A stretch of 64,000 bases of DNA, taken from contig JAHEDX010000005.1 of NCBI GenBank assembly GCA_024641005.1, forward strand, positions 1 to 64,000, in the 5' to 3' direction. The position numbers were made by a program, and so were the translations under genes. This stretch comes from Acidimicrobiaceae bacterium (lineage in GTDB: Bacteria > Actinomycetota > Acidimicrobiia > Acidimicrobiales > Ilumatobacteraceae). The notes below the pieces were generated by a model. The model did not search any database and was not told the DNA's origin. It saw nothing but the letters and a program-made list of their open reading frames with translations. Below, in pieces: positions 44,580 to 52,782 of the stretch; the stretch's first letter is position 1; the number at the start of each line of letters is the position of its first letter.

Positions 44580-45737
44580 ATGGGTGAAGAGCAGCAACAG
44601 CTGGGGTGGGCGTTCGAGACGCTCGCCATCCATGCCGGCCAGGAACCGGACGCCGCCAGCGGTGCAGTGGTACCGCCGATCTCGCTGTCGACCACGTTCG
44701 CGCAGAGCGAGGTCGGGGTGCACAAGGGGTACGAGTACTCGCGTTCGGGCAACCCGACTCGCACTGCGATGGAGACACAGATCGCGGCGCTGGAAGCGGC
44801 ACGGCACGGCCTGGCCTTCGCGAGTGGCCTCGCTGCGGAAGACAATGTGATGCGTCTGTTGCAGCAGGGCCAGCGGGTGCTGTTGGGCAACGACGCCTAC
44901 GGCGGTACGTTCCGGCTGATCTCGAAGGTCTGGTCGCCACTCGGCTTTCCGTGGACCGCGGTCGATCTCAGCGATCTCGATCGTCTCGTCGCCAACTGGC
45001 CGGACGACACGGGCCTCGTCTGGCTCGAGTCGCCCACCAATCCCCTGCTCACATGCTTCGACATCGAGGCGATCTGCGAGATCGCCCACGCGCGTGGAGC
45101 GATGGTGGTCGTCGACAACACCTTCGCCACTCCGTATCTGCAGCAGCCGATCACGCTCGGGGCCGACATCACGCTGCACTCGGCGACGAAGTACCTCGGG
45201 GGCCACAGCGATGTCGTGGGCGGCTTCCTCGCGGTGGACGATGACGAGATCGCAGATCGGCTGCGGTTCACGCAGAATGCCGCCGGGGCGGTGCCGTCAC
45301 CGTTCGACTGCTACCTCGTGCTGCGCGGCGCCAAGACGCTCGGCGTACGCATGGACCGCCACTGCGAGAACGCTCGTGCCATCGTCGACCTGCTCGTGTC
45401 ACACCCCACGGTCGAGCGGGTGCTGTATCCGCAGTTGCCCGATCATCCGGGCCACGCGGCCGCCGCCAAGCAGATGCGCGACTACGGCGGCATGGTCAGC
45501 TTCACCGTGAAGGGCGGCGAAGCTGCTGCCCGCCGCATCGCCGCCGCCACCGAGTTGTTCACCCTCGCCGAGTCACTCGGAGCGGTCGAGAGCCTGATCG
45601 AACACCCGGGGGCGATGACCCATGCGTCGGCGGCCGGTTCGCCTTTGGAGGTGCCGGACAACCTGGTACGCCTGTCGGTCGGCATCGAGCACGCCGGCGA
45701 CCTCGTCGCCGACCTAGCCCAAGCCCTCGAGCCGTAA
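44580..45737 (+). CDS. metB: Cystathionine gamma-lyase / gamma-synthase (Cys/Met PLP family)
   Basis: A 385-residue fold-type I PLP enzyme. The internal aldimine lysine is Lys204 in HSATKYLGGHSD; YSRSGNPTR, ASGLAAEDN and VVVDNTFATPYLQQP are standard motifs. Lyase and synthase cannot be separated by eye; pairing with CBS suggests gamma-lyase (homocysteine to cysteine), so the symbol metB is tentative. ATG 44580 has a GGAAGG Shine-Dalgarno, and cbs ends 36 bases earlier. The TAA stop (45735-45737) lies in the left arm of a family A palindrome. Confidence 0.9.
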   Translation: MGEEQQQLGWAFETLAIHAGQEPDAASGAVVPPISLSTTFAQSEVGVHKGYEYSRSGNPTRTAMETQIAALEAARHGLAFASGLAAEDNVMRLLQQGQRVLLGNDAYGGTFRLISKVWSPLGFPWTAVDLSDLDRLVANWPDDTGLVWLESPTNPLLTCFDIEAICEIAHARGAMVVVDNTFATPYLQQPITLGADITLHSATKYLGGHSDVVGGFLAVDDDEIADRLRFTQNAAGAVPSPFDCYLVLRGAKTLGVRMDRHCENARAIVDLLVSHPTVERVLYPQLPDHPGHAAAAKQMRDYGGMVSFTVKGGEAAARRIAAATELFTLAESLGAVESLIEHPGAMTHASAAGSPLEVPDNLVRLSVGIEHAGDLVADLAQALEP

Positions 45738-45767
45738 CGGAAGGGCGCCTGGCACCGTTTCGTTACG
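45733..45767. repeat. Palindromic repeat family A, copy 3, carrying both convergent stop codons
   Basis: A 35-base palindrome with arms CGTAACGGAAGGGCGCC and GGCACCGTTTCGTTACG. Each CGTAACG arm contains TAA. The left one is the stop of the CGL gene (45735-45737) and, on the other strand, the right one is the stop of the LLM gene (45763-45765). It may act as a bidirectional terminator. It brackets the cbs-CGL pair together with copy 2. Confidence 0.8.
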
Positions 45768-46689
45768 CGCCGGCAAGCGCTTCCACGACCGGAGCGAAGC
45801 CGTCCGGGTCGCGCACGACGAAGTGGCTGACGCCGAGTTCCTCGCGCAGGAGCTCGATCTTGTCGACGACCTGCTCGAGTGAACCGAACAGGGCGAAAGG
45901 AGTTCGCTCGATCACGTCGGCGTCGAGATGGAACCGGTCGGTCAGGTCGGAGGCCACCGGCGCGTCTGGCCCAACCGAGACGAACTGCACCAGCACCGAT
46001 CGCTCGATGGCCACATCACGATCGCCCGCGGCAGCCGACAGCCAGCGACCACGCTCGATCACCTGGTCGATGGCAAATCCTCCCCCACTCGGTGTGCCGT
46101 CTGCAGCGTGGGTCAACCCGGTGAACTGGAAGATGTCCGCGTACCGAGCGGCGAGACCGACGACGCGACGACCGTTCCCACCGATCAGGAACGGCACCCG
46201 GTGCTGCGTCGGCCGAACACCGAGATCGCCGACGTGGACCGATGCGTGGTCACCGTCGTGGTCGACGCCACCGGTATCGAGCAGCGACCGCAACACGGCG
46301 AGCGATTCACCGAATCGCGTCACCCTCGACCCGACCGCCCGGATCGGCGAGCCGATCGACTCGTGTTCGGCCTCTGCGTAACCCGTGCCCATTCCCAGCA
46401 CGAGCCGGCCACCCGACATGCGGTCGACGGTGGCCGCGGTACGCGCGAGCAACACCGGATTGTGGAACTCGTTGTTGAGCACCAACGGGCCGACCCGCAG
46501 GCGCGTGGTCGCTGCGGCCGCCGTGACGAGGGGCACGAACGGGTCGACCGCGCCGACATGGTCGTACGAGTAGAGCTCGTCGTAGCCGAGCGACTCGACC
46601 TGTCGAGCATGGTCGGCGAGGGCGGCCGGGTCGTCGAACGGACCACCCTGCACGGCAAAACGGAAAGGCCTGGCAACCCGGTTCGTCAC
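45763..46689 (-). CDS. F420-type LLM oxidoreductase
   Basis: A 308-residue luciferase-like monooxygenase resembling the actinobacterial TIGR03621 group thought to use coenzyme F420. It opens ARPFRFAVQGGPFDDPAALA. The barrel motifs LRVGPLVLNNEFHNPVLLAR, GGRLVLGMGTGYAEAEH and VPFLIGGNGRRVVGLAARYAD are visible. TAACAT (46696-46701) is 6 bases before GTG 46689. The stop codon belongs to a family A palindrome, so the C-terminus (VVEALAGA) may have been set by the repeat. Confidence 0.87.
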   Translation of the reverse strand: MTNRVARPFRFAVQGGPFDDPAALADHARQVESLGYDELYSYDHVGAVDPFVPLVTAAAATTRLRVGPLVLNNEFHNPVLLARTAATVDRMSGGRLVLGMGTGYAEAEHESIGSPIRAVGSRVTRFGESLAVLRSLLDTGGVDHDGDHASVHVGDLGVRPTQHRVPFLIGGNGRRVVGLAARYADIFQFTGLTHAADGTPSGGGFAIDQVIERGRWLSAAAGDRDVAIERSVLVQFVSVGPDAPVASDLTDRFHLDADVIERTPFALFGSLEQVVDKIELLREELGVSHFVVRDPDGFAPVVEALAGA

Positions 46690-46748
46690 ATGATGATGTT
46701 AGGCAGGCAGACGACGAGCACGTTGTGGCTCGCTCGACCGCAACTGTC

Positions 46749-47117
46749 TCAGTCCGCGGGCATGTGCCTCATCGACTCGCGCAACCTGCGGTTGTTGCGC
46801 GGCTCCGTGCGGTTCTTCGCATCGGTGAGCTGCCTGATCATCTCGTCGCGCACCTCGTTGAGGCCCTGCGGCAAGCTGCTCGACGACGACTTGGCGACCA
46901 GGGGCTTGAATCCCCCGATCTGCACGTCGAGCGTGATGTGCTGACTCGGGGTGTCCCGATCGTTGACGTGGAGATCCAGATCGATCGTGCGGTCGCGAAA
47001 CGACTGCAATCGTTGATCGAGTTTGGCCCAGTGATCGACGAGGTCGGTCACCTCATGGGTCGCAAGATTTCCGTGGACTCGCAAGGAGTCGGCAATGATC
47101 GGGGGGTGGTCTGACAT
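46749..47117 (-). CDS. Ribosome hibernation factor-like (HPF/YfiA) protein
   Basis: A 122-residue protein. Its first 95 residues fit the beta-alpha-beta fold of HPF/S30AE proteins: a strand, the helix LATHEVTDLVDHWAKLDQRL, then strands DLDLHVNDR and HITLDVQIGG, then the helix GLNEVRDEMIRQL. The sequence is divergent, and the basic residues expected to contact the ribosome are partly replaced, so the function is a proposal. The C-terminal 25 residues are basic (NRTEPRNNRRLRESMRH). ATG 47117 has GAGG 7 bases upstream. Confidence 0.6.
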   Translation of the reverse strand: MSDHPPIIADSLRVHGNLATHEVTDLVDHWAKLDQRLQSFRDRTIDLDLHVNDRDTPSQHITLDVQIGGFKPLVAKSSSSSLPQGLNEVRDEMIRQLTDAKNRTEPRNNRRLRESMRHMPAD

Positions 47118-47175
47118 GGCGTGCCTCGGTTCTGTGGAGACTTCGCTGACACCATTCATACAACCCCCGGCCGGG

Positions 47176-47193
47176 CCGACCCGGAAGGGTCGG
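47176..47193. terminator. Hairpin downstream of rnhB
   Basis: CCGACCC (47176-47182) and GGGTCGG (47187-47193) form a 7-bp stem with a stable GGAA tetraloop, 14 bases past the rnhB stop. No T-run follows, as is common in high-GC actinobacteria. It separates rnhB from the HPF-like gene. Confidence 0.6.
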
Positions 47194-47207
47194 AGGTCCT
47201 GCCAGAT

Positions 47208-47885
47208 TCAGAAAAGGGTCGGTTGTTCAGGGCGAAAAGTGCGCGGACACCCTGGCCAGGGCACATAGTTGTCCATGAACACCCATGTCCGGCGATGGAT
47301 CGCGGAGGGGCCGTATCCCTGCAGCGCGTACTTGTGGACCGGGCACGGATACCCCTTGTTGGTGTCGAACGACCAGTGTGGATAGCTCTCGGCGAGTTCA
47401 CGCATCTGTCGGTCGCGAACGACCTTGGCGAGGATGCTGGCAGCCGCGACGCTGAGGCAATCACGGTCGGCCTTGACCCTCATCTCGACGTGCTCGACGA
47501 TCGGGGACACGAAGTCCCACTTGCCGTCGCTGACTGCGATGTCGGGCGTGATGCCCAGCCCGTCGACGGCACGGCGGCAGGCCAGCCGCTGCGCGTCGGC
47601 CATGCCCAGCTCGTCGCACTCGTCTTGGCTGGCAGCGCCGACCGACCACGCGACACACCACGCAGCGATTCGGTCGAAGATCGCTTCGCGGTCGCGCTCG
47701 GTGAGCATCTTCGAGTCGCGGACACCGAGCACGCGCTTGCCGCGCGGCAAGACCGCAGCACCGACCATCAACGGCCCCGCCCAGGCCCCCCGCCCCACCT
47801 CGTCGATCCCGACGATCGTCTCGAAGCCCTGCGCCCACAATTCCTGTTCGATCTTGCGAGTGGGCGCCCGGCCGCGTGCTGCCAT
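47208..47885 (-). CDS. rnhB: Ribonuclease HII
   Basis: A 225-residue RNase HII that removes ribonucleotides and RNA primers from DNA. The first acidic pair is in VGIDEVGRGAWAGP (Asp28, Glu29), DSKML follows, and a further catalytic aspartate is in AVSDGKWD. The DCLSVAAASILAKVVRD segment and the C-terminal HRRTW are family-typical. TAGCGT (47894-47899) lies 8 bases before ATG 47885. A 521-base stretch without a recognisable gene separates it from selD. Confidence 0.94.
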   Translation of the reverse strand: MAARGRAPTRKIEQELWAQGFETIVGIDEVGRGAWAGPLMVGAAVLPRGKRVLGVRDSKMLTERDREAIFDRIAAWCVAWSVGAASQDECDELGMADAQRLACRRAVDGLGITPDIAVSDGKWDFVSPIVEHVEMRVKADRDCLSVAAASILAKVVRDRQMRELAESYPHWSFDTNKGYPCPVHKYALQGYGPSAIHRRTWVFMDNYVPWPGCPRTFRPEQPTLF

Positions 47886-48406
47886 CGGGCACGACGCTAC
47901 CCCGACCCGGCCACGTGCATGCCGAGGTATGGCATCGGGCAGCACTCGGGGATCCACCGGACCGGGGTCGGCTGTTCGAGCGAGACGCGGCCGGCGTCGA
48001 CTGGCCGCTGGCACCGTTGCGAGACCTTCGCCGATGCCTACCCGGATGCGATCATTCTGTTGTCGACGCGCTCCGATGCATCGACATGGTGTCGAAGTGC
48101 TCAGTCGACGATCTTTCGCATCGGTCCAGCAGAGCACGAATCAGCCGCGACGACAGACGTGGCAGACGATCTCGAGCTGACATCTGACGGTTCGTACCGC
48201 GACGAGGCAATCGCGATCGCGGGCTACGACCGCAACCATGCTCATGTCCTGGCCTCCGACCCAGCGACCGACCGGTCCATTATCAGCCGGGCGACGGTTG
48301 GGTACCTCTGTGTGAAGTGCTGGGAGTGTCGGTTCCCGGCGAGCGGTTCGCGCACGCCAACACGACAGATCAGTTCCGTCGGCGGGCCGGTCTCGGCGAC
48401 GTCTGA
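47886..48406. other. 521-base stretch with no recognisable gene
   Basis: This gap between rnhB and selD holds no gene that I can support. Only the rnhB -10 (TAGCGT) is placed, at its left end. Plus-strand reading through 48130-48330 gives a protein-like stretch (ADDLELTSDGSYRDEAIAIA, then VKCWECRFPASG) but without a plausible start or a family match, so it could be a decayed gene. I looked for a selenocysteine tRNA because selD is adjacent and found none. Confidence 0.5.
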
Positions 48407-49429
48407 TCAGCGCAGGGTGACGCCCGGCTCGCCGGGCTCGATCTCGCCGACGCGCCAGAAGCCGTCGGCGAGCAACGCGTCGGCCGCCTCGGGGGCGACG
48501 GCCGCGAGCAGGCCCCCCGACGTCTGTGGATCGAAGCACAACGCCTCGGCCCCCGGGGACGCCGCCGAGTCGAGATGGCCGGTGAGGTACTCGCGGTTGC
48601 GAGGGTCGCCGCCGGTGCGCTTGCCGGCATCAGCCGCCTCGAGTGCACCCGGGTACGCCACGATCGAGCCAGTGTCGATGACGGCGCGAACGGCACTGCG
48701 CTCGGCCATCTCCCAGCTGTGCCCGGCCAGGCCGTACCCGGTCACGTCGGTGACAGCGTGCACTGCATCTCCCAAAGCCTTCAGCGACTCCGCAGCCGCA
48801 CGGTTGAGGGTCTTCATTCCGGCGATCGCCGCCGCCTTGTCGTCGTCGGTGCCTGCCGCCAGCGTGAGTCCGGTACCGATCGGTTTGGACAACACGAGCA
48901 CGTCGCCTGCGATCGCACCCGACTTACGGAAGATGCGGTCGGGGTGGACGACGCCCTGCACCGCGAGCCCGTAGATCGGTTCCGGATTGCGGATCGTGTG
49001 ACCACCGGCCACGGCACCGCCTGCATCGGCGACGGCGCGGGCGCCCGCCTCGAAGATCGCCACGATCGCCTCGCGTGGAAAGTGCTCGGGGAAGGCGGCG
49101 ATGTTGACCGCCATCACGACCTGGCCGCCCATCGCGAACACGTCGCTGCACGCGTTCGCAGCGGCGATCGCTCCGAAGTCGGCCGGATCGTCGACCAGGG
49201 GCGGGAAGAAGTCGGTCGTCGACACGATCGCAACGTCCGGGCTGACCTGGTAGATCGCCGCATCGTCGAAGGGGGCCAGCCCGACCAGGAGCGACGGGTC
49301 GGTCGCCACGGGGAAGTCGGCCACGAGATCCTTCAGCAGCGAGGCGCCCCATTTCGCTGCGCACCCGCCACACGAGGTCCACTCGGTCAGCTTGAGTCCA
49401 TCGAGAGCCGGTATGTCTGCGAGCGCCAT
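48407..49429 (-). CDS. selD: Selenide, water dikinase SelD (Cys form)
   Basis: A 340-residue enzyme that makes selenophosphate from selenide and ATP. The N-terminal active site is TSCGGCAAKWG, with Cys20, Cys23 and Lys26; this is the cysteine form, without selenocysteine. GLAPFDDAAIYQ, STTDFFPPLVDDP, AGGHTIRN, and FDPQTSGGLL near the end are typical AIR-synthase-fold motifs. TAGGCT (49436-49441) lies 6 bases before ATG 49429. No selA, selB or selC is in the window, so selenophosphate use (Sec, selenouridine tRNA or a Se cofactor) cannot be decided. Confidence 0.95.
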   Translation of the reverse strand: MALADIPALDGLKLTEWTSCGGCAAKWGASLLKDLVADFPVATDPSLLVGLAPFDDAAIYQVSPDVAIVSTTDFFPPLVDDPADFGAIAAANACSDVFAMGGQVVMAVNIAAFPEHFPREAIVAIFEAGARAVADAGGAVAGGHTIRNPEPIYGLAVQGVVHPDRIFRKSGAIAGDVLVLSKPIGTGLTLAAGTDDDKAAAIAGMKTLNRAAAESLKALGDAVHAVTDVTGYGLAGHSWEMAERSAVRAVIDTGSIVAYPGALEAADAGKRTGGDPRNREYLTGHLDSAASPGAEALCFDPQTSGGLLAAVAPEAADALLADGFWRVGEIEPGEPGVTLR

Positions 49430-49620
49430 GCGCCGAGCCTATTCGTCACTCTCAAAGATGGCTCGGCGAACAACGAGCCGACAATCGGCGACAACATGCG
49501 CTCCGCGTCGGTGGGAGACATCAACAGATCAGGGCTTTGGTCCCTATATTTCTATAGTTCTAGACTCAATGATTAGGAGACAAACCCCTGGAGCGATGGC
49601 CGGCCACGAGGAGGCACCAC

Positions 49621-51018
49621 ATGAATATCCGATCGACAGCCACGTTGGCAGCGGTGGCACTGCTGTCGTTCGCAACCGTGAGTTGCGCCGATGACGGCGC
49701 GACCGGTTCTCCGATGGCAGCCCGGAGCGCCGGGTTCGTCAGCGCAGCGGGCGCCACGATCCAACCCGGCGACACCGTCGAGTTCGTGACCACCGAGTTT
49801 GCGTTCAGCCCCAACACCACCGTCGCCGAACCGGGCGACTACCACGGCGTCCTCGTCAACAACGGCACGATGACACACGACATCAAGTTCGCCAACGGTG
49901 AGGCGATCCAGGCGGCTGCCGGCGAACGTGTCGAGTTCGACTTCACCGTGCCGGCCGACGGCGTCACCTTCAGCTGCACGATCGCGGGCCATGCCGAAGC
50001 GGGCATGACCGGCACGATCGACACGCCGGCGTCCGCTGCCGCGGCGGCGGCCGGCGGCCATCCGACGTCGGGCGAACCCGACGTGGTCGAAGCGAATCCC
50101 GACGCGGCACCGTACGTGTTGCACGACCCGCGAGTGCCGGCGCGTGGCGAGGGTGACGGCGTCACGCTGATCGTCGGCGGCGCACCCGACGGCGGTGACC
50201 TGATCGAGGTCGAGATGGTGGTCGAGGAGAAGTTGATGACCGTCGCCGAGGGGTTCGAGCAGATGGTGTGGACGTTCAACGGCACCGTGCCGGGCCCCGT
50301 CATCCACACCGAGGTCGGCGACACGGTCAGGGTCCATCTCGTGAACCCCGCCACATCCTCTGTCGCCCACTCGGTCGACTTCCACGCCTCACAGGTGGCC
50401 TGGAACGACGAGATGCGCTCGATCGAGCCGGGAGAGGACCTGATCTACGAGTTCACGACCGACTATGCGGGCGTCTGGATGTACCACTGCGGCACCAATC
50501 CCGTCCTCCACCACATCGCCAACGGCATGTTCGGCATGGTGATCACCGAACCCGAGGGTGGCCTCCCGCCGGTCGACGACGAGTTCTTCCTCGTGCAGAA
50601 CGAGTGGTATCTCGGCCCACAGGGTGAGGTCTCGTCGTTCGCCAAGGCCAATCAGGCGGCGCCGGCGCCCGACTTCGTGATGTTCAACGGCGTGGCGTTC
50701 CAGTACAAGGACCACCCGATCGAGGTGGCCACCGGCGCCGATGTGCGCCTCTACGTGCTCGACGTCGGCCCCTCCATCGACTCGTCGTTCCACATCGTCG
50801 GCACGATCTTCAACGACGTGTGGAAGGAAGGCGTCCATCTCGCGCAGGACAACGACGGCAACTGGGGCTCGCAGGCCGTCGACCTGTCACCCGCCCAAGG
50901 CGCCGTCATCGAGCTCAGCCCGCAGGAGGACGGCCTGTATCCGATCGTCACCCACGCCTTCAACTTCCCGGGCCGAGGTGCGCTCGGCCTGCTCCAGGCC
51001 GGCGACGGCGAGCCCTGA
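49621..51018 (+). CDS. nirK: Copper nitrite reductase fused to an N-terminal cupredoxin, lipoprotein
   Basis: A 465-residue exported protein with a lipoprotein signal (Cys22). Residues 45-135 are a plastocyanin-like domain with type 1 copper ligands His86, Cys119, His124 and Met129. Residues 190-460 are a two-cupredoxin CuNIR: type 1 ligands His250, Cys290, His298 and Met303, type 2 ligands His255, His289 and His445, and catalytic Asp253 and His391 (SSFHIVGTIFND). All key residues are thus present for reducing nitrite to NO, with an attached electron donor. ATG 49621 has GAGGAGG 6 bases upstream, and AT-rich sequence near 49545-49575 probably holds the promoter. An NsrR-like gene faces it. 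Confidence 0.88.
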   Translation: MNIRSTATLAAVALLSFATVSCADDGATGSPMAARSAGFVSAAGATIQPGDTVEFVTTEFAFSPNTTVAEPGDYHGVLVNNGTMTHDIKFANGEAIQAAAGERVEFDFTVPADGVTFSCTIAGHAEAGMTGTIDTPASAAAAAAGGHPTSGEPDVVEANPDAAPYVLHDPRVPARGEGDGVTLIVGGAPDGGDLIEVEMVVEEKLMTVAEGFEQMVWTFNGTVPGPVIHTEVGDTVRVHLVNPATSSVAHSVDFHASQVAWNDEMRSIEPGEDLIYEFTTDYAGVWMYHCGTNPVLHHIANGMFGMVITEPEGGLPPVDDEFFLVQNEWYLGPQGEVSSFAKANQAAPAPDFVMFNGVAFQYKDHPIEVATGADVRLYVLDVGPSIDSSFHIVGTIFNDVWKEGVHLAQDNDGNWGSQAVDLSPAQGAVIELSPQEDGLYPIVTHAFNFPGRGALGLLQAGDGEP

Positions 51019-51050
51019 TACGCCTCCGCCGCCGAACACGGGTCACAGGA

Positions 51051-51089
51051 CGAGGTGACCGCCCGGCATTCGGCCGGGCGGTCACCTCG
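51051..51089. terminator. Strong bidirectional terminator between nirK and rrf2
   Basis: GAGGTGACCGCCCGGC (51052-51067) and GCCGGGCGGTCACCTC (51073-51088) form a perfect 16-bp stem, extended by a closing C-G pair, with the 5-base loop ATTCG. It lies 33 bases after the nirK stop and 10 bases beyond the rrf2 stop on the other strand. Confidence 0.85.
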
Positions 51090-51098
51090 CGTCGACGG

Positions 51099-51512
51099 TC
51101 AGCACGTGTGGTGGGCGACCGATACTTCTGCGATCGACGTTCGGTGCAACTCGCCGAGCAGCAGTGCTCGCGCCCTCGTCCACGGCTCGTGGAGCGCACA
51201 CGGGCCGGTCTGCGAACAGGGCCGATCTGCAAGCACGCAGCGACCCGACTCGGTAGGCCCTTCGACGGCCTCGATCACCTGCAGCATCGAGAGGTGGGTC
51301 AGATCGACGATCAGCGCATAGCCACCGGTCGGTCCCGGATCCGACCGCACCCATCCGGCACGCACCAGCGGCGTGATGACCTGCGGCACGAAGCCGACCG
51401 TGCTCCCGACGAGTTCCGCGAGTTCAGGCCCCTTGATCCGATCATCACGCTCGCCGAGCACCTTCAGGATCTGTACCGCCAGATCACTCTTCCGGGTTAC
51501 CTCTAGTCGCAT
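51099..51512 (-). CDS. Rrf2-family regulator, NsrR-like
   Basis: A 137-residue winged-helix regulator. The helix-turn-helix region reads KGPELAELVGSTVGFVPQVI and the wing GPTGGYAL. Three cysteines, Cys92, Cys99 and Cys105 (GRCVLADRPCSQTGPC), match the iron-sulfur ligand spacing of NsrR, the nitric-oxide sensor. Its convergent position next to nirK supports NO or nitrite sensing. TAGTCT (51519-51524) is 6 bases before ATG 51512, and an 11-bp inverted repeat spans promoter and start codon, suggesting autoregulation. IscR or RsrR-type roles are alternatives. Confidence 0.88.
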   Translation of the reverse strand: MRLEVTRKSDLAVQILKVLGERDDRIKGPELAELVGSTVGFVPQVITPLVRAGWVRSDPGPTGGYALIVDLTHLSMLQVIEAVEGPTESGRCVLADRPCSQTGPCALHEPWTRARALLLGELHRTSIAEVSVAHHTC

Positions 51513-51530
51513 ACTGCAAGACTAGAGGTA
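51498..51530. promoter_or_regulatory. Inverted-repeat operator over the rrf2 promoter and start
   Basis: TACCTCTAGTC (51498-51508) and GACTAGAGGTA (51520-51530) are perfect 11-bp inverted arms separated by 11 bases. The rrf2 ATG (51510-51512) lies in the spacer and its -10 (TAGTCT) in the right arm. One arm is therefore inside the coding sequence. Binding of the Rrf2 protein itself is the simplest explanation. Confidence 0.75.
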
Positions 51531-51605
51531 CAGCCCGACCAGACCGCAACGACGGTGACCGGGACCCCTGAGTTCGAGCCTCTACTCGGTGAGGGTTTCG
51601 GCAGG

Positions 51606-52775
51606 TCAGGCGAACGAGACGTCCGCCACCTGCGGCGGCGGCCACAGCGTCTCGCCCTTCTCGTCGGAGGTGCTCCACCCCGGAGCGACCGATGGAGCAG
51701 TCAGCTCGATCGGGCCTCCCGCCTGCTCCCACAGCACCGCAGGGCGTTCGCCGTGCCAGCGAAGCGCAAACGCGACCGATGTGGTGTCACCCGTCGGCAC
51801 CCCGTACACCTCGACCGGCTGTCCCAGCCACGAAGACGGCAGCCCATCGGGCAGCAGCGCACCCTGGTCCGCCAGCTGCGATTCGAGCCACGCCACGGCG
51901 CGCACTCCCGAGGGCGGTTGGTCCGGGGCGGCCGACCGGGTGCGGCCGACCATGATCCGCTCGAGGTCACGCCGGGCGCGGGTCTCGCCTGCCGCGGCCA
52001 ACACCCGGCACGACGCCGCGAGTGCGACATCGGCATCCCAGTCGGCCTGCGGGCCGAGTCGCTCGACCGCGTCGACCAACTCAGGGATCCAGTGGTCCGG
52101 CCGCTCGCCCATCCTCACGAGTTCGCCGAGCGCCAGAGCGAAGCCTGCCGGGTCATCGTCGCAGCGAGGGATCGATCCCAGCGCCAGTTCGCAGCGTTCG
52201 GCCGTGACGGCCTCGGCCAACGAGGCACCGCGCTCTCCGTCGGGCAGGACAAAGCGGCTGGCCCGCTCGGTCAGCGACAGCCAACCGCGCACGACCTGCA
52301 TCGCCGTCGCGGCCCCGGCGGGTACCGGGCCCGAACGCTGGACACCGTGAACGATCGCGACCCGAAGCATCGCCTTGTGCCCGAGCGGCAACACGAATGC
52401 ACCAGGTGGCAGTTCGATCCCCTCGATCGGCACGCCTGCCACCGGCCGCTCGGTCAGCACATCCCTGCGATCGAACGCGACGGCCACCGGCATCGTCGAC
52501 TCGTTCTCGATCTCGACGATCGTGAGACCGCCGGCATCGGCAACGCTGTAGACGCGCTGCACCACATCGCCATTGGGCACTCGCAGGCGGGTCTCGACCA
52601 CCGCCGTGCCCTCGACACGCTGCTGGCGAACCGCCGCCTCGTCGGATGGAATGTGCCAACGGTCGTCGGCAGCGACGAACCAGTTCAACGCGGGAGTCCC
52701 GCCCCACGGTTCGATCGAACCCCAGGGGGTGATCGAGGCGCGCCAGGGTTGTCCGGTGACTCCGGTCGTGATCAT
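51606..52775 (-). CDS. Hypothetical protein
   Basis: A 389-residue protein that I cannot assign. The N-terminal 170 residues are beta-rich (WGSIEPWGGTPALNWFVAAD, then TRLRVPNGDVVQRVYSV and LTIVEIENEST), and recall the beta-sandwich domain preceding alpha-toroid glycosidases; the remaining part is helical with tryptophan-containing segments (DHWIPELVDAVERLG). No catalytic acid can be named. No signal peptide. It lies 7 bases after the gpsA stop on the same strand and is probably co-transcribed with it. Confidence 0.65.
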   Translation of the reverse strand: MITTGVTGQPWRASITPWGSIEPWGGTPALNWFVAADDRWHIPSDEAAVRQQRVEGTAVVETRLRVPNGDVVQRVYSVADAGGLTIVEIENESTMPVAVAFDRRDVLTERPVAGVPIEGIELPPGAFVLPLGHKAMLRVAIVHGVQRSGPVPAGAATAMQVVRGWLSLTERASRFVLPDGERGASLAEAVTAERCELALGSIPRCDDDPAGFALALGELVRMGERPDHWIPELVDAVERLGPQADWDADVALAASCRVLAAAGETRARRDLERIMVGRTRSAAPDQPPSGVRAVAWLESQLADQGALLPDGLPSSWLGQPVEVYGVPTGDTTSVAFALRWHGERPAVLWEQAGGPIELTAPSVAPGWSTSDEKGETLWPPPQVADVSFA

Positions 52776-52782
52776 CGAACGG

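Noticed and set aside
47886..48406. Possible selenocysteine tRNA beside selD
   Set aside because: No cloverleaf or TCA anticodon arm could be found in the gap by eye.
47121..48974. A plus-strand open frame of about 617 codons spanning rnhB, the gap and selD
   Set aside because: It runs antisense through two well-supported genes and has no recognisable family.
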